Shown: positions 27,610 through 35,639 of the stretch, in pieces
Layout: every line of letters begins with the position of its first letter
Position numbering within the stretch: the stretch's first letter is position 1
Assembly (NCBI RefSeq): GCF_002233675.1
Contig: NZ_NMUQ01000004.1
Span: forward strand, 62,001-126,000
DNA length: 64,000 nt
Direction of reading: 5' to 3'
Origin: Paenibacillus herberti
GTDB taxonomy: Bacteria; Bacillota; Bacilli; Paenibacillales; Paenibacillaceae
Notes under the pieces: generated by a model
Seen by the model: only the letters and a program-made list of their open reading frames with translations
Database searches by the model: none
Told to the model about the DNA's origin: nothing
Made by a program: the position numbers and the translations under genes

Positions 27610-28542
27610 ATGGAGAACGATAAAATCAAACAAGCCTATGCAGAATTGGAACTGAATGAAAACGCCTCCAAGGAAGAAGTCGAGAAAAAATACGACTTGC
27701 TGCTTCGAAGGGCGCGCACTCGCCAGCAATCGAGCGGCTCGGCCCAAGAAGGACAAGTCATTCTAGAACGCATCAACGCCGCTTATCGAATCATTCAGGA
27801 GCAGGATACCGCTCAGTCTAAGGAAGCTTTTAATGAGCAGGCTTACGGCAAGTACAAGGGCATGGCTGGAACGGCAGAGAAGGTCGACCATTTCTTCAGC
27901 TATTATAAATTCCATCTACTCGGCGTCATCGTGCTGATCGCAGCCATCATTTACGGCATCAATACTTATGTGGACAACAAGCGGGAACAAGCTGAGCTCG
28001 CGAAGCTCCCTCCTTCGGCGCTGGCTGTTTCGTTTTTCGGAGAGTTTTTCGGCGCAGACGGCAGCAGCCCGGTAGGCGGCGGTATGGATTTGAAGCCTAT
28101 CGAGGAGAAGCTCGTGAAACGTTTCCCTGAATGGAAACGCACCACGGTCCATATAACTTACATCCCAGGCGACCCTAAGTCGGGCCAGGATATGGCGCTT
28201 CTTCAGAAGAGCCTCATCGATTTGATTTCTAATAAGGACGATGTTTATATTCTTGACCGACCGAATTTTGAAAAGCTTGCTCGCGACAACACCTTAATCG
28301 ATCTCGGCGCACATACAGGTAAGCTCGGCATCACGGCTGAAGACAGCAGAGCCGTCCTATTCCCTACTACCGAAGATCCAACCGAGAAGATGTTCGGCGT
28401 CGATGTATCAAACAGCCCGCTCATCAAGAGCTTAGGCGTCGCAGGGCGTACTTATATCGCCGCCATCCGCAGCGACTCAAAAAAGCTGGACAACTCTCTC
28501 CAGCTGATCCAAGCCGCTGTTAGCGACACCTCCGCACCTTGA
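27610..28542 (+). CDS. Unrecognised single-span membrane protein with a J-domain-like N-terminus
   Basis: This is a 310-residue protein. Residues about 1-70 read like a J-domain (IKQAYAELELNENASKEEVEKKYDLLLRRAR, later INAAYRII) but lack the HPD tripeptide needed to stimulate Hsp70. One membrane span (about 100-118) follows, then a roughly 190-residue outer domain with no motif I recognise, containing PGDPKSGQDMALLQKSLIDL and DVYILDRPNFEKLA. The start has GAGGGGTG upstream. It is a single gene between terminators. An extracytoplasmic binding or assembly role is only a guess. Confidence 0.7.
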   Translation: MENDKIKQAYAELELNENASKEEVEKKYDLLLRRARTRQQSSGSAQEGQVILERINAAYRIIQEQDTAQSKEAFNEQAYGKYKGMAGTAEKVDHFFSYYKFHLLGVIVLIAAIIYGINTYVDNKREQAELAKLPPSALAVSFFGEFFGADGSSPVGGGMDLKPIEEKLVKRFPEWKRTTVHITYIPGDPKSGQDMALLQKSLIDLISNKDDVYILDRPNFEKLARDNTLIDLGAHTGKLGITAEDSRAVLFPTTEDPTEKMFGVDVSNSPLIKSLGVAGRTYIAAIRSDSKKLDNSLQLIQAAVSDTSAP

Positions 28543-28572
28543 TGACTCCAACGGCTCTGCTATAGAGGGTAC

Positions 28573-28623
28573 AAAAAAGCCCACCTGAACGCCGCTTGAG
28601 CAAGCGGTGTTCGGGTGGGCTTA
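28573..28623 (-). terminator. Terminator of sdhCAB
   Basis: The arms AGCCCACCTGAAC and GTTCGGGTGGGCT enclose an inner hairpin CCGCTTG-AG-CAAGCGG. On the minus strand it is followed by six T residues. It lies just after the sdhB stop. Confidence 0.85.
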
Positions 28624-28633
28624 ATATGTTGGT

Positions 28634-29404
28634 TTAGAAGCTCAGCCAGTTCTTGAACAGCTGTGCTGTTGTATCGCGGTTGATTGCAGCGATGGAAGTC
28701 GTGAGCGGAATGCCTTTCGGGCAGGAACGCACACAGTTCTGCGAGTTGCCACAGCCTTCGATGCCGCCATCCTCCATAAGCGTCTCCAGGCGCTCGGCCT
28801 TGTTCATTTCGCCCGTTGGATGGGCGTTGAACAGGCGAACCTGGGAAACGGCTGCCGGACCGATGAAGCTAGAACGATCATTGACGTTCGGGCATGCCTC
28901 GAGGCAAACGCCGCAAGTCATACACTTGGACAGCTCGTACGCCCATTGACGCTTCGTCTCTGCCATACGCGGGCCAGGTCCGAGATCATACGTGCCGTCG
29001 ATCGGAATCCACGCCTTAACGCGTTTGAGCGCGTTGAACATCCGCTCGCGGTTAATAACGAGGTCGCGCACAATCGGGAACGTGCTCATCGGAGCGACGC
29101 GTACCGGCTGTTCGAGCTTGTCGACCAGCGAGCTGCACGCTTGACGCGGCTTGCCGTTGATAACCATGGAGCAGGCTCCGCATACTTCCTCAAGGCAGTT
29201 GGACTCCCAGCACACCGGAGTTGTCGACTTGCCGTCGGTCTTCACCGGATTACGCTGGATTTCCATAAGCGCTGAGATGACGTTCATATTGGAACGGTAC
29301 GGAATCTCGAACTCCTCGGTATAAGGAGCCGCTTCCGGCGAATCCTGACGGGTAATGATGAACTTAACCATTTTGCCCGCTTTGGTAGGTGTCTCTGTTG
29401 CCAT
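28634..29404 (-). CDS. sdhB: Succinate dehydrogenase iron-sulfur subunit
   Basis: This 256-residue subunit carries three Fe-S clusters between the flavin and the membrane heme. The plant-type ferredoxin domain has CWESNCLEEVCGACSM. The C-terminal ferredoxin domain has CMTCGVCLEACP and CGNSQNCVRSCPKG. It is the last gene of sdhC-sdhA-sdhB, 18 bases behind sdhA, with GAGGAGGGAG before the ATG. The subunit works on the inner face of the membrane and feeds electrons to menaquinone. Confidence 0.96.
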   Translation of the reverse strand: MATETPTKAGKMVKFIITRQDSPEAAPYTEEFEIPYRSNMNVISALMEIQRNPVKTDGKSTTPVCWESNCLEEVCGACSMVINGKPRQACSSLVDKLEQPVRVAPMSTFPIVRDLVINRERMFNALKRVKAWIPIDGTYDLGPGPRMAETKRQWAYELSKCMTCGVCLEACPNVNDRSSFIGPAAVSQVRLFNAHPTGEMNKAERLETLMEDGGIEGCGNSQNCVRSCPKGIPLTTSIAAINRDTTAQLFKNWLSF

Positions 29405-29422
29405 TGTCGTTCTCCCTCCTCA

Positions 29423-31171
29423 TTAGGATTTATTGCTCGAGTAGTCGCGTTTACGCGGTTTGATGAGTGACGTATCGATTTCCTCGTAGGAAATTTCCGG
29501 ACCTTCCGGCGTAAACTTGGCAATCGTCGTTTTGAGGAAATTATCGTCGTCGCGTTCCGGGAAGTCCGGCTTGTAGTGAGCGCCACGGCTCTCGTCGCGT
29601 AGCAGAGCTCCCTTGGTCATCGCTTCGGCCAGTTCAAACATATTCCACAGCTGACGAGTGAAAGCTACGCCAGCGTTGTTCCAGCGAGCCGTATCGTTGA
29701 TGTTGATGTTGTTGAAGCGCTGTTTGAGCTCTTTGATTTTGTGGATTGTTTTTTCCAAACGGTTGTTGTAACGCACAACGGTCATGTTGTTAGTCATCCA
29801 CTCGCCAAGCTCTTTGGCCAGTACATAAGCGTTCTCCGTGCCATTCATCTTGAGGATGGACTCATAATTGTCCGTACGCAGCGTAACCTCGCGGTCAAAT
29901 ATGCTGGCCGAAGCATCCTCTGCTGAAGACTTGAGACCTTTGATGTACTCAACCGCTTTTGGTCCGGTAACCATGCCGCCAAAGATGGCGGACAGCAGCG
30001 AGTTCGCGCCGAGACGGTTCGCGCCATGGTATTGGTATTCACATTCGCCGCAAGCGAACAGGCCTGGAATATTCGTCATCTGGTTGTAGTCAACCCACAT
30101 GCCGCCCATTGAATAGTGAACCGCTGGGAAAATTTTCATCGGCAGCTTACGTGGATCGTCGCCGACGAATTTCTCGTAGATCTCAATGATGCCGCCGAGC
30201 TTAACATCAAGCTCCTTCGGATCTTTGTGGGAAAGATCAAGGTAAACCATATTCTCGCCGTTGATGCCGAGATTCTGGTCCACGCAGACGGAGAAAATCT
30301 CGCGCGTCGCAATATCACGAGGTACGAGGTTGCCGTAGGCCGGATACTTCTCTTCGAGGAAGTACCAAGGCTTGCCGTCTTTGTAGGTCCAGATGCGTCC
30401 GCCTTCACCGCGTGCCGATTCCGACATCAGACGGTTTTTGTCATCGCCGGGAATGGCCGTTGGGTGGATCTGAATCATCTCGCCGTTGGCATAGTTAACG
30501 CCCTGTTGGTACACCGCGCTCGCCGCTGTGCCCGTATTGATGACCGAGTTGGTCGTTTTGCCGAAAATGATACCAGGACCACCAGTCGCCAGGATGACCG
30601 CATCGGCACGGAAGGAATGGACTTCCATCGTGCGCAGGTCCTGACCGGTGATACCGCGGCAGACGCCATCGTCATCCAAAACAGCGCCCATGAACTCAAA
30701 GTGCTCATGCTTGCTTACGAGGCCAGCAGCTTCCCAGCGACGCACCTGCTCGTCCAAAGCGTACAGCAACTGCTGGCCGGTTGTTGCGCCGGCAAATGCC
30801 GTGCGGTGATACTGCGTTCCGCCGAAACGGCGGAAGTCCAGCAAGCCCTCTGGTGTACGGCTGAACATAACGCCCATGCGGTCCATCAGATGGATGATGC
30901 CGGGAGCTGCTTCGCACATCGCTTTGACCGGCGGTTGGTTCGCGAGGAAGTCGCCACCGTAAACGGTGTCATCAAAATGCTCCCAAGGGGAATCTCCTTC
31001 ACCCTTCGTATTTACGGCGCCGTTGATGCCGCCCTGCGCGCATACGGAGTGGGAGCGCTTTACCGGAACGAGCGAGAAAAGATTAACATGCACGCCCGCC
31101 TCGGCTGCTTTAATTGTTGCCATCAAGCCGGCAAGTCCGCCGCCGACGACGATAATATTATTTTTGGCCAT
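29423..31171 (-). CDS. sdhA: Succinate dehydrogenase flavoprotein subunit
   Basis: This is a 582-residue flavoprotein that oxidises succinate to fumarate. The FAD-binding GGGLAGLMATIKAAEAG lies at the N-terminus, and the covalent-FAD histidine is in the YHRTAFAG block. Active-site residues are visible in SESARGEGG and HYSMGGMW, and NRLGANSLLSAIFGG closes the FAD domain. Length is as expected for the Bacillus-type three-subunit enzyme. AAGGAGG precedes the ATG. It is co-transcribed with sdhC 29 bases upstream and sdhB downstream. Confidence 0.97.
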   Translation of the reverse strand: MAKNNIIVVGGGLAGLMATIKAAEAGVHVNLFSLVPVKRSHSVCAQGGINGAVNTKGEGDSPWEHFDDTVYGGDFLANQPPVKAMCEAAPGIIHLMDRMGVMFSRTPEGLLDFRRFGGTQYHRTAFAGATTGQQLLYALDEQVRRWEAAGLVSKHEHFEFMGAVLDDDGVCRGITGQDLRTMEVHSFRADAVILATGGPGIIFGKTTNSVINTGTAASAVYQQGVNYANGEMIQIHPTAIPGDDKNRLMSESARGEGGRIWTYKDGKPWYFLEEKYPAYGNLVPRDIATREIFSVCVDQNLGINGENMVYLDLSHKDPKELDVKLGGIIEIYEKFVGDDPRKLPMKIFPAVHYSMGGMWVDYNQMTNIPGLFACGECEYQYHGANRLGANSLLSAIFGGMVTGPKAVEYIKGLKSSAEDASASIFDREVTLRTDNYESILKMNGTENAYVLAKELGEWMTNNMTVVRYNNRLEKTIHKIKELKQRFNNININDTARWNNAGVAFTRQLWNMFELAEAMTKGALLRDESRGAHYKPDFPERDDDNFLKTTIAKFTPEGPEISYEEIDTSLIKPRKRDYSSNKS

Positions 31172-31200
31172 GAGTGTATAGGTCCTCCTTGTCTAACGTG

Positions 31201-31866
31201 TTAACCGATCCAGGTCCTTACTGCTGAAGCTGTTTCCGCGAATTCTTCGCTTCTGAACGCCACAATGGAGAGCAGGAACAGTGTCGATACGATTACGAAC
31301 ACCCCAATCCAGATATAGGAGGAGATGCGCTGAGCGCGCGGTCCGACCGTAATACCCCAGCTCACGAGGAATGACCACATGCCGTTGGCGAAATGGAATA
31401 CCGCAGCGAGAACGCCGATCGTGTAGAGAACAACGCTAACTGGATTTGTGAATATTTCGTACATTTGATTGCCGAGCTGCTCGTGGGTCAGATTGCCGAC
31501 CAGTACCTGGTAGCGGGTCTGATAAACATGCCACACGATGAAGATAAACGTAATGACACCCGAAATACGCTGCAGCGTAAAGGCCCAGTTCCGGCCATAT
31601 TGGAAACGGGAGTTATTCCAGTTCGACTGGTAAGCGACGTAAAGTCCATATACGCCGTGGAAGAAGAGTGGCAAGAAAATGCCAAAAATCTCCAAGAAGT
31701 AGATCAATGGCAGGCCGTTGAGCAATGCTACGCTCTTATTGAACCCCTCCAGACCTCCCTCAAACGCCGAATAGTTGGTGATGGCGTGATTGACGAGGAA
31801 TAATGCAAGCGGAATCACCCCGAGCAAGGAGTGAATCTTGCGCGTCAAATAGGAATTTCCTTTCAT
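31201..31866 (-). CDS. sdhC: Succinate dehydrogenase cytochrome b558 subunit
   Basis: This 221-residue membrane anchor has five transmembrane helices and binds two b hemes as in Bacillus. Likely axial histidines are in KIHSLLGVIPL, FLVNHAITN, FFHGVYGLY, IVWHVYQTRY and VFHFANGMW. It is the first gene of the operon, preceded by AAAGGAGATCG. It tethers SdhA and SdhB and passes electrons to menaquinone. Confidence 0.95.
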   Translation of the reverse strand: MKGNSYLTRKIHSLLGVIPLALFLVNHAITNYSAFEGGLEGFNKSVALLNGLPLIYFLEIFGIFLPLFFHGVYGLYVAYQSNWNNSRFQYGRNWAFTLQRISGVITFIFIVWHVYQTRYQVLVGNLTHEQLGNQMYEIFTNPVSVVLYTIGVLAAVFHFANGMWSFLVSWGITVGPRAQRISSYIWIGVFVIVSTLFLLSIVAFRSEEFAETASAVRTWIG

Positions 31867-32107
31867 AAATAATACGATCTCCTTTCCAGCCGTTTGAATG
31901 CGTAATCATCATTGAAGAAACCTCATTTATTTTACATCCCGTGTCAGACAGCGTCAACAAAACACGACAGCTTTCGACCTCGACATGACACAGATTAGCC
32001 ACAGTTTCCATCCTACTCCCTTTTCACTTATAAAGATATTGTTTATTTTTTATACAATGTTATAACATAAACGCATAAGTAAAGGTTTAAAAACAGGAGG
32101 AATCCAT

Positions 32108-33034
32108 ATGCAGGAGGATTTGCAGCTGTTCGCTGCTATTGTTGAGCAATCCAGCATGAATAAAGCATCGGCACTACTCAATTTGTCACAGCCTGCGCTC
32201 TCTCGCAAAATCGCCAAGCTAGAAAGCGAGCTTGGTGTGCCCTTGTTCCGCCGCGTAGGACGCCGCCTTGAACTGACCCGCATCGGCGAATTGACTTACG
32301 ATTACGCCGTGCAGCTGCGTCAGATGCACCGGCAATATTTGCTTACACTTGCGGAATTTAAGCAGTCGCATCGCTTCACCTTGACGATCGGCGCCAGCCT
32401 GACAACGCTGCAGACGACGCTGCCGGATCTCATCCAGGCGTTGACCGGAAGTCATCCGGAGATCGACATTAAGGTCGTCACCGGCAAAACGCATGAGATC
32501 GTCTCGCTTGTCCGTGAAAAGAAAATTGAGCTCGGACTTGTGGCATCCCTCATTGACGCCCCTCAACTGCATAGTGTACGCCTGTTCGATGATCATCTTG
32601 AACTCGTGCTGCCACGCGGGCGCATGCTGGGAGACAAAATCGGCATCAAGGACCTAGACGGCCTTCCGATGATCCTCTTCTCAAAGGGCACCTGGTTCCG
32701 CAACTTTACCGATGAGCTGTTCGATACGTACAGCCTGCATCCCGATGTGCGTATGGAGATCGACTCCTTCGAGGCCATCCTTCGGCTGCTGCATACATGC
32801 AGCGCCGCAACGCTGCTCCCTCGCTCCTATATCCGGACGCAAATGCTGGAAGACAACGATCTGCTTGTCTCACCAATTCCTGAGCTCAAAGGGATGCGTC
32901 GCACAACCTCGCTCATTCATGGCGATCCTTCCTTGCTAGAGCCGATCGTTCGCCAATGGATTACGGAGGCAGCAGCAAGTTTTGCGGCCCGCTCGCGTTC
33001 AGCGCTGAATGCCAAAGGCGGACTTCCAGGTTGA
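32108..33034 (+). CDS. LysR-family regulator divergent from sdhCAB
   Basis: This is a 308-residue regulator with an N-terminal winged HTH (about 1-60: MNKASALLNLSQPALSRKIAKLESELG) and a substrate-binding domain (about 90-295). The ATG follows AGGAGG by 7 bases. The 240-base gap to sdhC contains a perfect palindrome ATGTTATAACAT (32057-32068), a possible binding site. Control of sdh or a carbon-metabolism gene is inferred from position only. The stop codon lies at the edge of a short tandem repeat. Confidence 0.85.
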   Translation: MQEDLQLFAAIVEQSSMNKASALLNLSQPALSRKIAKLESELGVPLFRRVGRRLELTRIGELTYDYAVQLRQMHRQYLLTLAEFKQSHRFTLTIGASLTTLQTTLPDLIQALTGSHPEIDIKVVTGKTHEIVSLVREKKIELGLVASLIDAPQLHSVRLFDDHLELVLPRGRMLGDKIGIKDLDGLPMILFSKGTWFRNFTDELFDTYSLHPDVRMEIDSFEAILRLLHTCSAATLLPRSYIRTQMLEDNDLLVSPIPELKGMRRTTSLIHGDPSLLEPIVRQWITEAAASFAARSRSALNAKGGLPG

Positions 33035-33036
33035 AT

Positions 33037-33080
33037 CGGTTGAGACGGTTGAGACGGTTGAGACGATTTAGTCGGTTCAG
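33037..33080. repeat. Short tandem repeat of CGGTTGAGA
   Basis: The unit CGGTTGAGA is repeated three times in tandem (33037-33063), followed by two decayed units (CGATTTAG, TCGGTTCAG). It lies immediately after the LysR stop codon, outside coding sequence. Confidence 0.75.
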
Positions 33081-33099
33081 CCTCGGAGGCTGAGTTCAG

Positions 33100-33783
33100 T
33101 TAGCGCTCGCTAACATCTTTCTCGAAGCTCTCGATTCCATCATTAGTACCAATGATAACCATAATGTCTTTTTCCTCCAACACCTGCTCGGCCTTAGGCG
33201 CGATAATGACACCATTCGGCTTATTAACGGCGACGATGCTGCAACCATACCTTTTGCGCGGGTCGATATCGGCCAGCGTTTTGCCGGACAGGCATTGCGG
33301 AACAGAAAGCTCTGCCACGGAATAATCCGAGGACAGCTCGATGTAGTCCAGCAGATTGGGCGACACGAGCTGATGCGCAACGCGAATGCCCATATCCCGC
33401 TCCGGGTAGATGACCCTGTCTGCGCCAAGCTTCTCAAGCACCCTACCGTGCAGCTCAGTCACTGCTTTGACGACGACCTTTTTGACGCCACAATCCTTCA
33501 CCAGAATTGCCGTCATGATGCTTGCCTGAATATCACCGCCAATCGCTACGATGCAGCAGTCAAAATTGCGAATGCCAAGCGAACGCAGCGCTTCCTCATC
33601 GGTAGAGTCGGCGCATACCGTGTGCGTCAGTAAGCTGCTCATATCGTCGACCAGTTCTTCACTGCGATCGATGCCAAGCACCTCATGTCCAAGATGTACA
33701 AGCTCCTTAGCCAAGCTGGACCCGAAGCGGCCCAATCCGATCACGCAAAACTGACTTCCTTTTCCTTTTGTCCCCTTGCCCAT
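33100..33783 (-). CDS. ktrA: Ktr potassium-channel regulatory subunit (RCK/TrkA-N)
   Basis: This 227-residue cytoplasmic gating-ring subunit has an N-terminal Rossmann RCK domain (about 10-135, GLGRFGSSLAKELVHLGHEVLGID, with DSTDEEALRSLGI) and a C-terminal TrkA-C domain (about 145-220). In the Ktr system it binds ATP/ADP at the Rossmann site and c-di-AMP at TrkA-C. It is 21 bases behind ktrB in one operon. KtrA and KtrC paralogues cannot be told apart here. Gene order (B before A) is reversed relative to B. subtilis ktrAB. Confidence 0.88.
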   Translation of the reverse strand: MGKGTKGKGSQFCVIGLGRFGSSLAKELVHLGHEVLGIDRSEELVDDMSSLLTHTVCADSTDEEALRSLGIRNFDCCIVAIGGDIQASIMTAILVKDCGVKKVVVKAVTELHGRVLEKLGADRVIYPERDMGIRVAHQLVSPNLLDYIELSSDYSVAELSVPQCLSGKTLADIDPRKRYGCSIVAVNKPNGVIIAPKAEQVLEEKDIMVIIGTNDGIESFEKDVSER

Positions 33784-33804
33784 TGTTTCTCTTTATTTCC
33801 CTTC

Positions 33805-35157
33805 TTATCCGATAATAATCTTGCCTTCTGGATGTTTGTACACTTCTTTGCTTTGTTTCGGTCGCAGTGCAAAAGCCATCGTGAGCGGGCCGAGCCGGCC
33901 AGCGAACATGACCAAGCTAAGGACTACCTTGCTAACGTCCTGCAATCCCGGTGTAATGCCTGTGCTCAAGCCAACTGTGCCGAACGCCGAAACGGTCTCG
34001 AATAAAATACGCAGGAAATCTCGATCCTCGAGTGTACATAAAATCATCGTTGATGCCAGGACAATTGCAATCGAAAGCATCGTAATGGTTAATGCCTTCA
34101 TAATTCGCTCCTTGGCCAGCCGACTACGGAACAGCACGATGTCTTCCTTGCCTCTGAGCATCGCCCACATCGCCGCAACGAGCGTCATAAACGTTGTCGT
34201 TTTGATACCGCCCCCGGTGGAACCAGGAGAGGCTCCAATAAACATGAGTATGATCATGAAAAATAGACTGGCTTGTGTCATAGCCCCAATATCGATCGAG
34301 TTCGGTCCGGCGGTACGGGTCGATACCGACTGGAACAACGAGGCTAACAGCTTGCCGCCGAAATCAAGTGGCCCCATCGTTTTGGCATTGCTGAATTCAA
34401 ATAAGAAAATAACAATTGTTCCGATTACGATCAGCCCGCCCGATGTTAACAGCACGACTTTTGAATGAAGCGTCAATCGGCGTTTCCGCCGAAAATCCAT
34501 CAAATCCGAAAGCACGATGAATCCTAGTCCTCCTAGTATGATCAGGGCGACAGTAACCAGATTCACGAGCGGATCGGCTACATAGCTGGTCATACTACTG
34601 TAATTACCCATAATGTCGAATCCGGCGTTGTTGAACATCGATATCGCATGGAAAATGCCAAAGTATAACGCTCGTCCCGGCGGCATATCGTACATGAAAC
34701 GGATCGTATACAACAGCGCGCCACAAGCTTCGATGACAAAAGAGTAAAGCAATACTCTTCGAATGAGGCGGACAATGCCTTCCATCGAGCCCTGGTTCAT
34801 CGCTTCCTGCAGCAGCAGCCGCTCCTTAAGCGAAATCCGCTTGCGCAACATAATTGCGAACAAAGTCGCCATCGTCATGAAGCCGAGCCCGCCGACCTGG
34901 ATCAGGATCAGGATGATCGCCTGTCCAGCCGTAGAGTAATGCGTACCGGTGTCAACAACGACAAGCCCGGTCACACAAGCTGCCGAGGTCGCAGTAAACA
35001 GCGCGTCGATCCAGCGCGTACCAGCGCCGTCCGCCGTGGCGAAGGGCTGCATGAGTAGCAGGGAGCCGATCAAAATAATCAGCGCAAAACCGGCAATCAG
35101 GATGCGCGGCGGCGAAGGGATGAGGAGTTGCCGCAGCTGCGGCTTCCAAGCGGACAT
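33805..35157 (-). CDS. ktrB: Ktr potassium transporter membrane subunit (TrkH/KtrB family)
   Basis: This 450-residue protein has four M1-P-M2 repeats of the TrkH/KtrB superfamily. The selectivity-loop glycines appear in TSAACVTGLVVVDTG, NNAGFDIMG, IGASPGSTGGGIKTTT and AFGTVGLSTG. It forms the dimeric potassium (often sodium-coupled) uptake pore with the RCK protein encoded next. AAAAGGAG precedes the ATG. The c-di-AMP riboswitch just upstream ties its expression to that second messenger. Confidence 0.93.
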   Translation of the reverse strand: MSAWKPQLRQLLIPSPPRILIAGFALIILIGSLLLMQPFATADGAGTRWIDALFTATSAACVTGLVVVDTGTHYSTAGQAIILILIQVGGLGFMTMATLFAIMLRKRISLKERLLLQEAMNQGSMEGIVRLIRRVLLYSFVIEACGALLYTIRFMYDMPPGRALYFGIFHAISMFNNAGFDIMGNYSSMTSYVADPLVNLVTVALIILGGLGFIVLSDLMDFRRKRRLTLHSKVVLLTSGGLIVIGTIVIFLFEFSNAKTMGPLDFGGKLLASLFQSVSTRTAGPNSIDIGAMTQASLFFMIILMFIGASPGSTGGGIKTTTFMTLVAAMWAMLRGKEDIVLFRSRLAKERIMKALTITMLSIAIVLASTMILCTLEDRDFLRILFETVSAFGTVGLSTGITPGLQDVSKVVLSLVMFAGRLGPLTMAFALRPKQSKEVYKHPEGKIIIG

Positions 35158-35184
35158 GTGTATTCGTTCTCCTTTTCAGCACGA

Positions 35185-35368
35185 CAAAAAGCACCGGAAA
35201 CACCCGGTGCTTAGCGCCTGTGAGTCCTGTCATGCAGCCTCCGAGGTTAGCTGACGGATTCGGGCGTGACGGACGCCCTATCTGGTCGGAGTATATTACC
35301 TCCGACCAGAATTCACCCCTTGCGGCCGTTGTTACCCGCTACGGCGCGCGTTGGTTCCCCCGTTTCCA
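35185..35368 (-). ncRNA. c-di-AMP (ydaO/yuaA) riboswitch
   Basis: On the minus strand the conserved blocks appear in order: CGGGGGAACCAA, GGGGTGAAT, then CCGAATCCGTCAGCTAACCTC and GGAGGC (plus-strand about 35236-35366). A terminator hairpin, GCACCGGG-TGTTT-CCGGTGC with a T run, follows (35185-35211). c-di-AMP binding should shut off the ktr genes, a well-known arrangement for potassium importers. Confidence 0.92.
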
Positions 35369-35639
35369 ATATAATAAGTGGAATTCGGCTGTTCTACATG
35401 GTCGGATTTGATTATATAGGATAGAGGACAGCTTACCAAATGCGCCTGCATGGCATTGAAGGCGATTTGGCCCCTTGTGAAGGGCTGGCGTCATTGAAAC
35501 ATGCCGGTATCCCCGCCGTGCTCATTCTTTTGAACTCTGGCTCACTCAGGCGGGGAAACAACATGGATAAAAAGAAAGCAGCTGTGGTAAGGTTATAACA
35601 GTATCTTGTGCGGAAGCATCATCGACAAGGAGGACATGT

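Noticed and set aside
27308-27655. A 115-codon plus-strand frame overlapping the start of the J-like gene
   Set aside because: It begins inside the hxlR-type gene, spans its terminator and has no recognisable protein features.
33035-33070. The CGGTTGAGA repeat as a CRISPR-like or phase-variation array
   Set aside because: It has only three perfect short units, is non-coding, and there are no spacers between units.
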